NCBI RefSeq assembly: GCF_014230465.1
Contig: NZ_JAAXCY010000008.1
Location: forward strand, 124,001 to 188,000
Origin: Pseudomonas cremoris
GTDB lineage: Bacteria; Pseudomonadota; Gammaproteobacteria; Pseudomonadales; Pseudomonadaceae
Length of the DNA stretch: 64,000 nt
Direction: 5' to 3'
The notes below the pieces were generated by a model that was not told the origin of the DNA, did not search any database, and was given only the letters and a program-made list of their open reading frames with translations. Positions 9,132 to 17,907 of the stretch are shown in pieces. Position 1 is the stretch's first letter. The number at the start of each line of letters is the position of its first letter. The translations under genes were made by a program, and so were the position numbers.

Positions 9132-9926
9132 TCACCCCAGCGCTGCGGGCCGGTAGCCGGCCTCGGCGGAAATCTGCCGGGCGCATTCGAGCAGCATGTC
9201 GCGGGTACGCTCCAGCACACCTTCGGCGGCCATCATGGCATCAGGTCCAGACACGTTGATGGCAGCCACCACATTGCCCTCATGGTCGCGGATCGCGGTG
9301 GCAATGGCCGTAGCGTAGTCCGAGCGGCTAAGTACCCAGCCTTGCTCGCGGGCTTCGCTGATAGCCAGCTTGAGGTCTGGCAAGTTCCTGGGGCCGGATG
9401 TCATGTGGTCGTCGAGACGCACGTGCTGGTACAGCGACTCCAGTTCCGCTTCGCTCATTGAGCTGAGCAGCATCTTGCCCATGGCGTTGCAATGGCAGGG
9501 AATGCGGGTGCCGATGGGGATATTCACCGACAACCGTTGCTGGGCGAACGAGCGATAGATGTAGAGGGTGTGGTGCTGCTCGCGGATGCTCAGGTGGCAC
9601 GACAACGAGGTGCGATCGCGCAGGGTGTTCAGGTGCGGCAGGGCCACGTCGACGATGTCGCGGCTGGCCAGGTAAGTGAACCCGCGAGAGATGAGCTGAG
9701 GCCCAAGCTCGTAACCGTTCTTGCCGACTTTTTGCAGGTAGCCCATCGCAGCCAGGGTTTGCACGATGCGGTAGATGGAGGAAACGCTGCCGCCCATGAG
9801 TTCGGCCAGTTCGTTCATGTTCAGGTTGCGTTGGTCGGAGTTGAACAGTTCCAGGATGCGCAGGCCGCGCTGAAGGGCTGGAACGATGTAGTCCAGGTCT
9901 TTGGCTGAGGGGTCCTGCTCGCTCAT
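9132..9926 (-). CDS. IclR-family transcriptional regulator
   Basis: A 264-residue regulator with an N-terminal winged helix-turn-helix (residues about 15-75, LQRGLRILELFNSDQRNLNMNE region) and a C-terminal IclR effector domain (about 90-260). The start at 9926 is chosen because GAGAG lies 6 nt upstream; the in-frame ATG two codons earlier would touch it, and further upstream codons look non-coding. It is the next gene after the sox-like operon on the same strand, separated by a REPIN, so I infer that it controls that operon, possibly through the inverted repeat at 19805-19828. It could instead act on the divergent side or elsewhere. The effector is unknown. Confidence 0.9.
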   Translation of the reverse strand: MSEQDPSAKDLDYIVPALQRGLRILELFNSDQRNLNMNELAELMGGSVSSIYRIVQTLAAMGYLQKVGKNGYELGPQLISRGFTYLASRDIVDVALPHLNTLRDRTSLSCHLSIREQHHTLYIYRSFAQQRLSVNIPIGTRIPCHCNAMGKMLLSSMSEAELESLYQHVRLDDHMTSGPRNLPDLKLAISEAREQGWVLSRSDYATAIATAIRDHEGNVVAAINVSGPDAMMAAEGVLERTRDMLLECARQISAEAGYRPAALG

Positions 9927-10008
9927 GTGCATCTCTCGTCTACAAAATGTTTTTTGGCTACCGAATGCCAGACAAGATAACAGTGTCCGGCCCGACACAA
10001 ATCAAAAA

Positions 10009-10100
10009 ATGTGGGAGCGGGCTTGCTCGCGAAGGCGGTGTATCGGTCAGTTGACTCATTGGCTGTCCCACCGCCTTCGCGTGCAAGCCCGCTCCCACAT
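10009..10100. repeat. REPIN between the soxG-like and iclR genes
   Basis: Two inverted gtgggagcgggcttgc cores with matching GCGAAGGCGGTG / CACCGCCTTCGCG inner arms; the right copy has one base change (cgtgcaagc for cgagcaagc). Confidence 0.92.
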
Positions 10101-10119
10101 TTGAACTGCATAAGCAGGG

Positions 10120-10779
10120 TTATCGTGGCGAGACTGGGAGGGCCTTGATGCCTGCCGGTGCGCCGTCGAACTCCTGCATTGCATCGATCAACACATGCCA
10201 GAGGTAGTGCGCCGATGCCCGATCAAACAGCAGGTGGAAGCACGGTGTGTCATTCGTGCCCGTGTTGACGATGATGCCATTGACCCGCGCCACCGAAGTC
10301 TGCGCGACGCTGCCCGGTGCGAACGCCAAAGCGCTCAAATCAACGCCGCAGAGCTTGGCCATGATCTCGCTGATACGCGGACCAAACAGTGCCAGGCAAG
10401 TGTGGCTGTCCTGACGTGGCAGGCAGTAGTTGGTCTGCTGGCTGAGTGCCCACCCGGCTTCCAGTTGCGCCAGGCGCTCACCGCCGTCGTTGAGGGCGCC
10501 GAGCAAAAAATATTCGTTCATCGACAGCCGTGCAATCCACTCGCCGCCCGACTGGCGTACGGCGGTGTTGGGCTGCGATGGCAGGCTGAAACCGTGGCCT
10601 GCTAAGTAGTCGGCAGCTTGGGTGCCGCGAAAGCCGACGCGGTGCAGGTTGGCCAGGTCCACCAGCCCGCATTCACGCGCGTCGCTGTCATAGGCCTCTA
10701 CGAACAGCTTGCCACCGGATGAAACCATCGCCGCGCCGGCGTGCAACGAGTGCAGCGGGCTTCGCTCAAGGTTATTCAT
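10120..10779 (-). CDS. Sarcosine-oxidase-like gamma subunit (SoxG family)
   Basis: A 219-residue protein of the SoxG/GcvT-like fold, the gamma subunit of heterotetrameric sarcosine oxidase, which packs against the folate domain of the alpha subunit. The visible features are the N-terminal RSPLHSLHAG, the central GPRISEIMAKLCGVDLSALAF and the late VARVNGIIVNTGTNDTPCFHLLFDRASA segment. The start at 10779 lies one base after the soxA-like stop codon, so translation is coupled. The frame is open further upstream, but only inside the soxA-like gene. It is the last enzyme gene of the operon. The family call is good; the substrate is uncertain. Confidence 0.85.
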   Translation of the reverse strand: MNNLERSPLHSLHAGAAMVSSGGKLFVEAYDSDARECGLVDLANLHRVGFRGTQAADYLAGHGFSLPSQPNTAVRQSGGEWIARLSMNEYFLLGALNDGGERLAQLEAGWALSQQTNYCLPRQDSHTCLALFGPRISEIMAKLCGVDLSALAFAPGSVAQTSVARVNGIIVNTGTNDTPCFHLLFDRASAHYLWHVLIDAMQEFDGAPAGIKALPVSPR

Positions 10780-10780
10780 A

Positions 10781-13678
10781 TCAAAGCTCCTGACGCTTGT
10801 TTTCAGGGTCATAGAAAGGCAGTTCGACCACCGTGGCGCTGACGACCTGGCCGCCTTCCACACGGATCGGCACTTGACTGCCCGGTGCGGCCTGCTTGGC
10901 GCCGACATAGGCCAAGCCGATGATGGCGTCCAGGGTGCTGGAGTACTCACACGAGGTGACGTTGCCGCTGATATCGGCACCTTCGAGTACCAGGTGCCCT
11001 TCCAACGGCAGCGGTTGGCGCTTGTCCAGCTTGAAGCCCACCAGCTTGCGCTTGAGTGGCTGGGCTTCGAGGATTTCCACCGAGCGCTTGCCGATGAAGA
11101 ACGGCTTCTTGCGGGCAATCGCCCACTGCATGTCGATCTCGCCGGGGTGGGTCATGCCGTCGGTGTCCTGGCTGATGATCACGTGGCCTTTTTCCAGGCG
11201 CAGCAGCCGTTGGGTTTCGACGCCGAACGGGCGAATGCCGAAGGGTTCGCCGGTTTCCAGCAGGAGGTCCCACAGGGCTTCGGCATAGCGTGCCGGCACG
11301 TGGATTTCATAACCCAGTTCGCCCACGAAACCGACCCGCAGGATGCGCGCGGGAATGCCGGCCACGGTGCCTTCGCGCACACCCAGGTAAGGGAAGGCTT
11401 CGGCGCTGAGGTCGACATCGGTGCAGACTTTCTCCAGCACCTTGCGCGATTGCGGCCCCGCCAAGTTGACCGCAGCGTAGGCTGCGGTGACGTTGGCCAC
11501 GTCCACCTCCAGGCGCCACTGCGCATTCCACTGCAGCATTTGCTGGTAGATACGGTCCACGCCACTGGTGGTGGCCGAGACGTAGAAGTGGTTGTCGGCC
11601 AGGCGGCACGCCACGCCGTCATCGCCCACCACGCCTTGCTCGTTGGTCAGCAGCGCATAGCGAGTACGACCCACTGCCAGCTTCTTGAAGCCGAAGGTGT
11701 ACATGCGCTCCAGCAGTTCAGCCGCGTCCGGGCCGCGCACATCCAGGCCGCCCAGGGTGGAGACGTCGATCAGGCCGACGTTCTTGCGCACGCACTCGGC
11801 CTCTTCACGCATGCAGCGTTCGCGCTCATGGGCCGGGCCGTAAAACGCCGGGCGCTGCCAGATACCGGCGGGCATCATTTTCGCGCCGGCCTGCAAGTGG
11901 CGCTCATGCATCGGGGTACGGCGGTAAGGGTCGAAGCCACGCCCGGCCAGCAGCGCGAGTTTCTCTTCGGTGAACGGCGGACGCGCAGTGGTTACGCCGG
12001 TTTCGCTGATGTTGCGGTGAGTGGATGCAGCCACCAAACGCGCCGTCGGCAAAGCGGAGTGACGCCCCTGGGACGGCCCCATGCCCACGGTGGAGAAGCG
12101 CTTGACCAACTGCACATCGCGATAGCCATGGCGGGTGGCGTTGATGATGTCGCGGACCTGCAGGTCTTCATCGTAGTCGACGAATTCCTTGCCCTTGGGG
12201 TGGGCGAAGATCGGCCAGTCGAAGTTGACCCGTGCAGTATCGGCCGCTGGCGCCTGCGCGGGCTCTTCACCCAGGCCCAGTGCCGCCAGGGCGTTGGCGG
12301 CAGCGTAGCGACCGTCTTCGATCACGTTGGCCAACGCGTGCTGCCCATTCACGGAACCGGCGATCTGCAAGTTGGCCGGCAGGCCCTTGATGGCGAACGC
12401 GGCACGCGTGTCGTTGTAGCTCAGCGCACCACCGGCCTGGCACAGCAGTTGATAGACCGGCATATAGCCCGCGGACATGCACAGCAGATCGCATTCCAAC
12501 ACCTGCCCGTTATCGGCGACGCGGCCCTGGCCGACGATGCGGCGCACATCCACGCCGGTGACATGCAGGCCGCGCTTGTCGGTAAGCGCTTCGTACACCG
12601 TATGCTCCAGGTGCACCACGATGCCCTTGGCCTTCACCGCCGCCAGCAATGCAGGTGACGCCGGCTGTGGGCGCATGTCGAGCAAGGCGGCAACGGTCAC
12701 GCCTTGTTCGTGCAAATCCAGTGCGGCGAGATAGCCGTCGTCGTTGCCGGTGAGCACCACGGCGCGCTGGCCCGGCTTGACTGCGTACAGACGCATCAAG
12801 CGCTGCACCGCACTGGTGAGCACCACGCCCGGCAAGTCGTTGTTGCGGAACACCACCGGCTGGTCGAACGCGCCGCTGGCGACGATGCACTGGCGCGCCC
12901 GCACCTTGTACATGCGCTTGCCCTGGTGGATCGGCAGGTAGTTATCGGCAAACCAGGCATTGCAGGTGGCGTCGGTCATCACGCGGATATTCGGGTGATT
13001 GCTTGCCGCGCCGACCATTTGCTCACGGGTGCCGCTGGCCAGGTTGGCGTCCAGGTCGAAGCGCGCATAGGTCAGCGCACCGCCGAGGACCGGCTGCTGT
13101 TCGACCAGCAGCACCTTGGCGCCGGCGTCCGCTGCGGTCAGCGCCGCGCTCAGGCCCGCCGGGCCGCTGCCGATGACTACCACATCAAAGAACAGGAAGG
13201 CCTTGTCGTGGTACTCAGGCTTGAACTCCAGGTCGAGTACACCCAGGCCTGCTTTCTTGCGAATCAACGGCTCCCAGCGCTTCCACATGCCCTTGGGCTT
13301 GTAGAACGCGCGGTAGTAGAACCCCACCGGCATGAACTTGGAGAACTTGCCCAGGTAGGCGTCCTTGTCTTTCTCCAGCGTGCCGCTGATGTTTTGCGGG
13401 GTCACTTGCAAGCCCGGCAACAGCGGTTGCAGGTCGGCGATGACGTTCGGTTCATCGGGAAGTTGAACCAGGGTATTGGCGTCCTGGGCGGCCATGGTCA
13501 GCGGGCCACGGGCTCGGTGGTATTTGAACGAGCGGGACATCAGCCACTGGTCGCTACCCAGCAAGGCGCTGGCGACGGTATCACCGCTGAAGCCCTGAAA
13601 CTGGCGGCCGTCAAAGGAAAAACTCACAGGCTTGTTGCGGTCGATCAACAGGCCCATCGGGGCAGGCAGGCGCGTCAT
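10781..13678 (-). CDS. Sarcosine-oxidase-like alpha subunit (SoxA family), folate-dependent amine demethylase subunit
   Basis: The 965-residue protein has the layout of SoxA: an N-terminal 2Fe-2S-ferredoxin-like domain lacking cluster cysteines (about 10-100, with RSFKYHRARGP), a dinucleotide-binding domain (VVVIGSGPAGLSAA near residue 170, which binds NAD+ in the known enzyme), and a C-terminal GcvT-like domain (about 600-960) that accepts the one-carbon unit on tetrahydrofolate. The start at 13678 overlaps the soxD-like stop by 4 bp (ATGA). In characterised enzymes the complex oxidises sarcosine to glycine with hydrogen peroxide and 5,10-methylene-THF. The flanking folD, purU and importer suggest a dedicated N-methyl substrate rather than the general sarcosine pathway. 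Confidence 0.9.
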   Translation of the reverse strand: MTRLPAPMGLLIDRNKPVSFSFDGRQFQGFSGDTVASALLGSDQWLMSRSFKYHRARGPLTMAAQDANTLVQLPDEPNVIADLQPLLPGLQVTPQNISGTLEKDKDAYLGKFSKFMPVGFYYRAFYKPKGMWKRWEPLIRKKAGLGVLDLEFKPEYHDKAFLFFDVVVIGSGPAGLSAALTAADAGAKVLLVEQQPVLGGALTYARFDLDANLASGTREQMVGAASNHPNIRVMTDATCNAWFADNYLPIHQGKRMYKVRARQCIVASGAFDQPVVFRNNDLPGVVLTSAVQRLMRLYAVKPGQRAVVLTGNDDGYLAALDLHEQGVTVAALLDMRPQPASPALLAAVKAKGIVVHLEHTVYEALTDKRGLHVTGVDVRRIVGQGRVADNGQVLECDLLCMSAGYMPVYQLLCQAGGALSYNDTRAAFAIKGLPANLQIAGSVNGQHALANVIEDGRYAAANALAALGLGEEPAQAPAADTARVNFDWPIFAHPKGKEFVDYDEDLQVRDIINATRHGYRDVQLVKRFSTVGMGPSQGRHSALPTARLVAASTHRNISETGVTTARPPFTEEKLALLAGRGFDPYRRTPMHERHLQAGAKMMPAGIWQRPAFYGPAHERERCMREEAECVRKNVGLIDVSTLGGLDVRGPDAAELLERMYTFGFKKLAVGRTRYALLTNEQGVVGDDGVACRLADNHFYVSATTSGVDRIYQQMLQWNAQWRLEVDVANVTAAYAAVNLAGPQSRKVLEKVCTDVDLSAEAFPYLGVREGTVAGIPARILRVGFVGELGYEIHVPARYAEALWDLLLETGEPFGIRPFGVETQRLLRLEKGHVIISQDTDGMTHPGEIDMQWAIARKKPFFIGKRSVEILEAQPLKRKLVGFKLDKRQPLPLEGHLVLEGADISGNVTSCEYSSTLDAIIGLAYVGAKQAAPGSQVPIRVEGGQVVSATVVELPFYDPENKRQEL

Positions 13679-13968
13679 TGGGAAGCCTCCGTGGCGAAGT
13701 CGATTCGCCGGGTGAACATTTCCTTGGGGTCGAAGGTGCGCAGAATCTGGTCGGTGACGGTGTGGCGCACGGCGATAAACCAGTAGCTGGACGCGTTGTG
13801 CATCCACCATTCAGTGACCACACCGGCGATGTTCTCGCTGTTGAACACGTAGTCGGCCCACTCTGCCGTGGAGCAGGTGGCAGGGTCGGGCATGCTTTTG
13901 ACTTCGCCGCCGTAGGTGAACTCGTTGATGTTGCGCGCGCCGTTGAGGGGGCAGGTCATGATTTTCAT
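13675..13968 (-). CDS. Sarcosine-oxidase-like delta subunit (SoxD family), zinc site incomplete
   Basis: A 97-residue small subunit with the SoxD layout: MKIMTCPLNGARN at the start, then EFTYGGEV, EWADYVF and a tryptophan-rich WWMHNASSYWF segment. In the structurally known enzyme, as I remember it, zinc is held by Cys6, Cys9, His59 and Cys63. Here Cys6 and His57 are present, but the Cys9 position is Asn and the last Cys position is Ser61. Metal binding is therefore doubtful. It overlaps the next gene by 4 bp and lies 12 bp after soxB. This divergence is the clearest sign that the operon is a paralogue of the standard soxBDAG set. Confidence 0.87.
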   Translation of the reverse strand: MKIMTCPLNGARNINEFTYGGEVKSMPDPATCSTAEWADYVFNSENIAGVVTEWWMHNASSYWFIAVRHTVTDQILRTFDPKEMFTRRIDFATEASQ

Positions 13969-13980
13969 ACGTGCACTCCG

Positions 13981-15222
13981 TCAGTGGCTGGCCGCTGTCG
14001 CGCCCATCTCGTTGACTTGCTGGAAGGTGGAAAAACGATCGAGGGCAAACGGTTTGATCAGGTCCGGGACCTTGCCGCCGCTGGCGACCAGTTCGGCCAT
14101 GGTTCTGCCGGTGATGGGCGTGGCCTTGAAGCCCCAGGTGCCCCAGCCGGCGTCGAGGTAGTAATTTTCCACTGGAGACAAACCCATGATCGGGCTGTAG
14201 TCGGGGGTCATGTCGGTCATGCCGCCCCATTGGCGCATCAGTTTGGCGTTGGCCATGAACGGGAACATCTCGATGGCGGCGGTTAGCAGGCTTTCCTTGA
14301 GGTCCAGGGTGGAGCGCGAGTTGTACAGCGGGTACGGGTCGGAGCCGCCGCCGAAGACGATCTCGCCACGGCTGGTCTGCTGCACGTAGCAGTGCAGCGC
14401 CGAGGAACTTACCAGCGGGTCGAGGAATGGCTTGAACGGCTGGGTGACCATCGCCTGCAAGGGGTAGGTATGGATCGGCGCCTTGATCCCGGCCTTGTTC
14501 AGCAGGATCGAACTGGAACCGGCCACCGCCTGCACCACACAGCCACATTGGATGTTGCCGCGATTAGTCTTGATGGAAGTGATGCGGCCGTTGGTGATAA
14601 CCAAGTCTTGCACTTCGGTGAGCTGATGGATTTCCACGCCGCGCTTGGCCGCTTCCTTGGCGTAGCCCCAGGCCACCGCATCGTGGCGCGCGGTGGCGCC
14701 GTCTTCGTGCCAGAGCCCGGCGAGCACGGGCAGATGGCCCGGGTCGAGGTTAAGGGACGGCACCAGTTCGCGGATCTGCTGGCGGTCGATCATTTCGCAG
14801 CGTCCGCCAAAGTGTTTGTTCACTTCCGCGCGCTGGCGAAACGCACGCACCGTGGCGTCGGTGTGCGCCAACGTTAGTTGCCCGCGCTCGGAGTACATGA
14901 TGTTGAAATCGAACTCGTTGGACAGTTCTTTGAACATGCGCACCGATTCGATGTAAAAGCGCACGCCTTCGGAGGTCAGGTAGTTGGAGCGAATCACCGC
15001 CGTGTTGCGTGCGGTATTGCCGCCGCCCAGGTAGGCCTTTTCCAGCACGGCCACGTTGGTGATGCCGTGGTACTTGGCCAGGTAGTAAGCGGTGGCGAGA
15101 CCATGGCCGCCGGCGCCGATGATGACCACGTCATAGGCCGATTTAAGTTCCTTGGGCGCCGGCAAATCCACTTCCACCGGGTACTCGGACGACAAGCCAT
15201 ATTTCAATAGGCTAAAGGGCAT
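13981..15222 (-). CDS. Sarcosine-oxidase-like beta subunit (SoxB family), flavin-dependent amine oxidase
   Basis: The 413-residue FAD/FMN subunit that performs the amine oxidation. The FAD-binding GxGxxG motif is [19 protein letters not shown] near residue 32. The segment [11 protein letters not shown] contains His180, corresponding to the histidine that carries covalent FMN in heterotetrameric sarcosine oxidase. The later [11 protein letters not shown] and [10 protein letters not shown] motifs line the active site in this family. The start at 15222 ([10 protein letters not shown]) overlaps the end of folD by 11 bp; the open frame further up lies inside folD. It is a member of the DAO superfamily; the exact substrate is not readable from sequence. 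Confidence 0.9.
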   Translation of the reverse strand: MPFSLLKYGLSSEYPVEVDLPAPKELKSAYDVVIIGAGGHGLATAYYLAKYHGITNVAVLEKAYLGGGNTARNTAVIRSNYLTSEGVRFYIESVRMFKELSNEFDFNIMYSERGQLTLAHTDATVRAFRQRAEVNKHFGGRCEMIDRQQIRELVPSLNLDPGHLPVLAGLWHEDGATARHDAVAWGYAKEAAKRGVEIHQLTEVQDLVITNGRITSIKTNRGNIQCGCVVQAVAGSSSILLNKAGIKAPIHTYPLQAMVTQPFKPFLDPLVSSSALHCYVQQTSRGEIVFGGGSDPYPLYNSRSTLDLKESLLTAAIEMFPFMANAKLMRQWGGMTDMTPDYSPIMGLSPVENYYLDAGWGTWGFKATPITGRTMAELVASGGKVPDLIKPFALDRFSTFQQVNEMGATAASH

Positions 15223-16099
15223 GGTGGGCTCCAGGTACGGACAGTTGCTGGCGCAGGGCGCGGACGGTGTTTTGCAGCAGGAAGGCAATGGTCATGGGAC
15301 CGACGCCACCAGGCACAGGCGTGATGGCAGAGGCTTTTTGCGAGGCGCTGGCGAAGTCCACATCGCCTACCAGGCGAGTTCTGTCGGCTTCGGCAATACG
15401 GTTGATGCCGACGTCGATCACCACGGCGCCCTCTTTGAGCCAGTCCGCCGTGATCAACTGCGGGCGGCCAACGGCGGCGATGACGATATCGGCTTCGCGG
15501 CACAGGCGCGGCGCATCCACGCTGCGCGAATGCAACACGGTCACCGTGCAATGGGCTTGCAGCAGCAGCGCGGCCATCGGCTTGCCGACGATGTTCGAAC
15601 GCCCCACCACCACGGCGTGCTTGCCGCTCAAGTCGCCAAGCACTTGGTTGAGCAGGTACATGCAGCCGCTGGGGGTGCACGGGTACAGCGCCGGTTGGCC
15701 GAGGGTCAACGCGCCGACGTTTTCGCGGTGGAAACCATCCACATCCTTGCGCGGGTCAATCGCCTGGATCACCGCCGCTTCGTCGATCTGCTTGGGCAAC
15801 GGCATCTGCACCAGAATGCCGTTGACCAACGGGTCGGCATTCAGGTCGGCGATCAACGCCAGCACCGTGGCCTGGTCAATATCTGCCGGCAATAGATGCT
15901 CCATGGAGCAGATACCCACCTCTTCGCAGCGCTCGACCTTGTTGCGCACGTACACGCGACTGGCCGGGTCGTTACCTACAAGCACCACGGCCAGACACGG
16001 TTGCAGGCCCTCGGCGCCGAGCACCTCGACCTCGTGCTTGACCGCTGCGAGCACCGCGCGTGCGGCCAGCTTCCCATCAATGATGTGCGGTATGTTCAT
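15212..16099 (-). CDS. folD: Bifunctional methylene-THF dehydrogenase / methenyl-THF cyclohydrolase, pathway-linked copy
   Basis: Oxidises 5,10-methylene-THF to methenyl-THF and hydrolyses it to 10-formyl-THF. The 295-residue protein has the FolD signatures: [14 protein letters not shown] with the catalytic Lys, [15 protein letters not shown], the Rossmann segment [16 protein letters not shown], and [15 protein letters not shown] at the end. It overlaps purU by 4 bp and soxB by 11 bp, so it is built into the operon. Its place between purU and the oxidase subunits indicates that it handles the methylene-THF made by the oxidase. A separate housekeeping folD is expected elsewhere. Confidence 0.95.
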   Translation of the reverse strand: MNIPHIIDGKLAARAVLAAVKHEVEVLGAEGLQPCLAVVLVGNDPASRVYVRNKVERCEEVGICSMEHLLPADIDQATVLALIADLNADPLVNGILVQMPLPKQIDEAAVIQAIDPRKDVDGFHRENVGALTLGQPALYPCTPSGCMYLLNQVLGDLSGKHAVVVGRSNIVGKPMAALLLQAHCTVTVLHSRSVDAPRLCREADIVIAAVGRPQLITADWLKEGAVVIDVGINRIAEADRTRLVGDVDFASASQKASAITPVPGGVGPMTIAFLLQNTVRALRQQLSVPGAHHAL

Positions 16100-16962
16100 C
16101 GAAAGATCACCGTACGGTCGTGGTTCATGAACACGCGGTGTTCCAGGTGATATTTGACGGCCTTGGACAAGGCGACGGTTTCGGTGTCGCGACCGATGGC
16201 CACCAAGTCCTCAGGCTTGTAGGCGTGGTCCACGCGCTGCACTTCCTGCTCGATAATCGGGCCTTCGTCCAGGTCGGAGGTCACGTAGTGCGCGGTGGCG
16301 CCGATCAGTTTTACCCCGCGCTCGAACGCTTGGTGATACGGCTTGGCGCCCTTGAAACCGGGCAGGAACGAGTGATGAATGTTGATCGCGCGTCCACTGA
16401 GTTGCTTGCACAGGTCGTCAGAGAGGATTTGCATGTAGCGCGCCAGCACCACCAATTCGGTACCCGTTTCGCGTACCACATCGAGCAGCGCCTGCTCTTG
16501 CTGGGCCTTGGTGTCTTTGGTCACCGGCAAGTGGATAAAGCGGATGCCTTCGCGCTCAGCCATGGCGCGCAGGTCTTTATGGTTGGAGACGATGGCGGTG
16601 ATCTCCATCTCCATCTCGCCCTTATGGCGGCGGTACAGCAGGTCGGACAGGCAATGGTCGAACTTGCTGACCATCAGCAGCACCTTCATCGGGCGGCTGC
16701 GGTCGTGGATCTGCCAGGTCATGTCAAACTCGTGGGCCACAGGCTCAAAGCCTGGCTTGAGCGCTTCAATATCACCGACCACGCCGGCGTTGAAACGAAA
16801 CACCGCCCGCAGAAAGAAGCGCCCGGTATATTCGTCGTCGAACTGCGCCAGCTCACTGATGTAGCACTTCTGCTGCGCCAAGTAAGAGGTGACGGCGGCG
16901 ACGATGCCCGAGGTGGCCGGGCAACTGACGGTGAGTATAAAAGATTCGCTGGAAGTGTTCAT
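16096..16962 (-). CDS. purU: Formyltetrahydrofolate deformylase, pathway-linked paralogue
   Basis: Hydrolyses 10-formyl-THF to formate and THF. The 288-residue protein has an N-terminal ACT domain ([20 protein letters not shown], about 8-80) and a C-terminal formyltransferase fold with [20 protein letters not shown] and [12 protein letters not shown], which hold the catalytic His and Asp. ATG at 16962 is preferred over an upstream in-frame ATG because the ACT domain begins there. It overlaps folD by 4 bp. A second purU at 53938-54786 is clearly different in sequence and sits in the conserved mvaT neighbourhood, so this one is the specialised copy. Confidence 0.94.
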   Translation of the reverse strand: MNTSSESFILTVSCPATSGIVAAVTSYLAQQKCYISELAQFDDEYTGRFFLRAVFRFNAGVVGDIEALKPGFEPVAHEFDMTWQIHDRSRPMKVLLMVSKFDHCLSDLLYRRHKGEMEMEITAIVSNHKDLRAMAEREGIRFIHLPVTKDTKAQQEQALLDVVRETGTELVVLARYMQILSDDLCKQLSGRAINIHHSFLPGFKGAKPYHQAFERGVKLIGATAHYVTSDLDEGPIIEQEVQRVDHAYKPEDLVAIGRDTETVALSKAVKYHLEHRVFMNHDRTVIFR

Positions 16963-17071
16963 TTTTCGCCTGACAATTTTAAGTTCGTAAGTGAATTTAT
17001 TTATCAATAAACCCTTTATCTAAGGCATCAACAAAATCGCTTGCAAATATAGTTTTTATTGAAAAGCTATG

Positions 17072-17129
17072 GACGAGCGAAGCCCCGGCGCAGACCTTCA
17101 AACGGAGATCTACGCCCCATGGCTTCGTC
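17072..17129 (-). other. Long imperfect hairpin in the gap between the ABC transporter and purU
   Basis: GACGAAGCC at the transporter stop codon pairs with GGCTTCGCTCGTC some 50 nt downstream, and the inner GGCGTAGA/TCTGCGCC segments pair as well. The minus-strand sequence after it is AT-rich (agcttttcaataaaaac) but lacks a clean T-run. It could reduce read-through or protect the transporter message. Confidence 0.4.
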
Positions 17130-17907
17130 AGCGCGTTGCTAGACTTTTAGCCACCTCGCCCTGAACGGTCTTCCAGATCTTCTGCTTCATTGCCAGGTAC
17201 TGCTCCGACAGCTGCACGTCGGCGTTACGCGGGTGTGGCAGGTCGTTGACGATGTCCTGGGCGATCTTGCCCGGCCGGGCCGACATGATCAGGATGCGCG
17301 ACGACAGCATCAGCGCTTCATCAATGGAGTGAGTGATGAAGACGATGGTCTTGCCGCTTTGCTCGTAGATGCGCACCAACTCTTCCTGCAACACTTGGCG
17401 AGTCATGGCATCCAGCGCGGCGAAGGGTTCGTCGAACAGCATCACGGCCGGGTCGTTGGCCAGCACCCGGGCAATCGTCACGCGCTGCTTCATACCGCCA
17501 GACAGTTGCTTGGGGTAGGCGTTTTCAAAGCCCTTGAGCCCGACCATGTCGACAAACTGCTGAGCGATGGCACGGCGCTCGGCTTTTTTCATGCCCTTCA
17601 TCTTCAGGCCGTAGGCAATGTTGTCGAGCACACTCAGCCACGGGAACAGCGCGTACTGCTGGAACACCATGCCGGTGTTGGGGCTCACTTCGGTGACCTG
17701 GCGGCCTTCGACTTTCACCAGCCCTTCGCTGGGATGGTCGAAGCCGGCGATCATGTTGAGGGTGGTGCTCTTGCCGCAGCCCGATGCGCCGACAATCACC
17801 ACGAACTCGCCTTTCTCGATGCGCAGGCTGACGTTATCCAACGCCAGCATGTCGCCGTAGCGCTTGGAGACGCCTTCGAGCTCAATGATTGGATTCAGTC
17901 CTGCCAC
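17128..17907 (-). CDS. ABC transporter ATP-binding protein, nitrate/sulfonate/taurine type
   Basis: A 259-residue ATPase of the SsuB/TauB/NrtD group. Walker A is GASGCGKSTT (about residue 40), the Q-loop is VFQQYALFPW, the ABC signature is LSGGMKQR, Walker B is VMLFDEPFAALD, and the switch His is in VFITHSIDEA. Translation starts with GTG at 17907, overlapping the permease stop by 13 bp. It energises the importer formed with the two genes upstream. Its 3' end is followed by a 165-bp AT-rich gap with a long hairpin before purU. Confidence 0.93.
   Translation of the reverse strand: MAGLNPIIELEGVSKRYGDMLALDNVSLRIEKGEFVVIVGASGCGKSTTLNMIAGFDHPSEGLVKVEGRQVTEVSPNTGMVFQQYALFPWLSVLDNIAYGLKMKGMKKAERRAIAQQFVDMVGLKGFENAYPKQLSGGMKQRVTIARVLANDPAVMLFDEPFAALDAMTRQVLQEELVRIYEQSGKTIVFITHSIDEALMLSSRILIMSARPGKIAQDIVNDLPHPRNADVQLSEQYLAMKQKIWKTVQGEVAKSLATR

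Noticed and set aside
10709..13786. Long plus-strand frames opposite the SoxA-like gene
   Set aside because: The minus strand encodes all expected motifs of the alpha subunit with overlapping neighbours; the plus-strand products look like antisense translation.
10120..15222. Plain annotation as the standard sarcosine oxidase operon soxBDAG
   Set aside because: The subunit set fits, but the incomplete zinc site, the importer, and the place of folD and purU differ from the usual glyA-soxBDAG-purU layout, so gene symbols were withheld.
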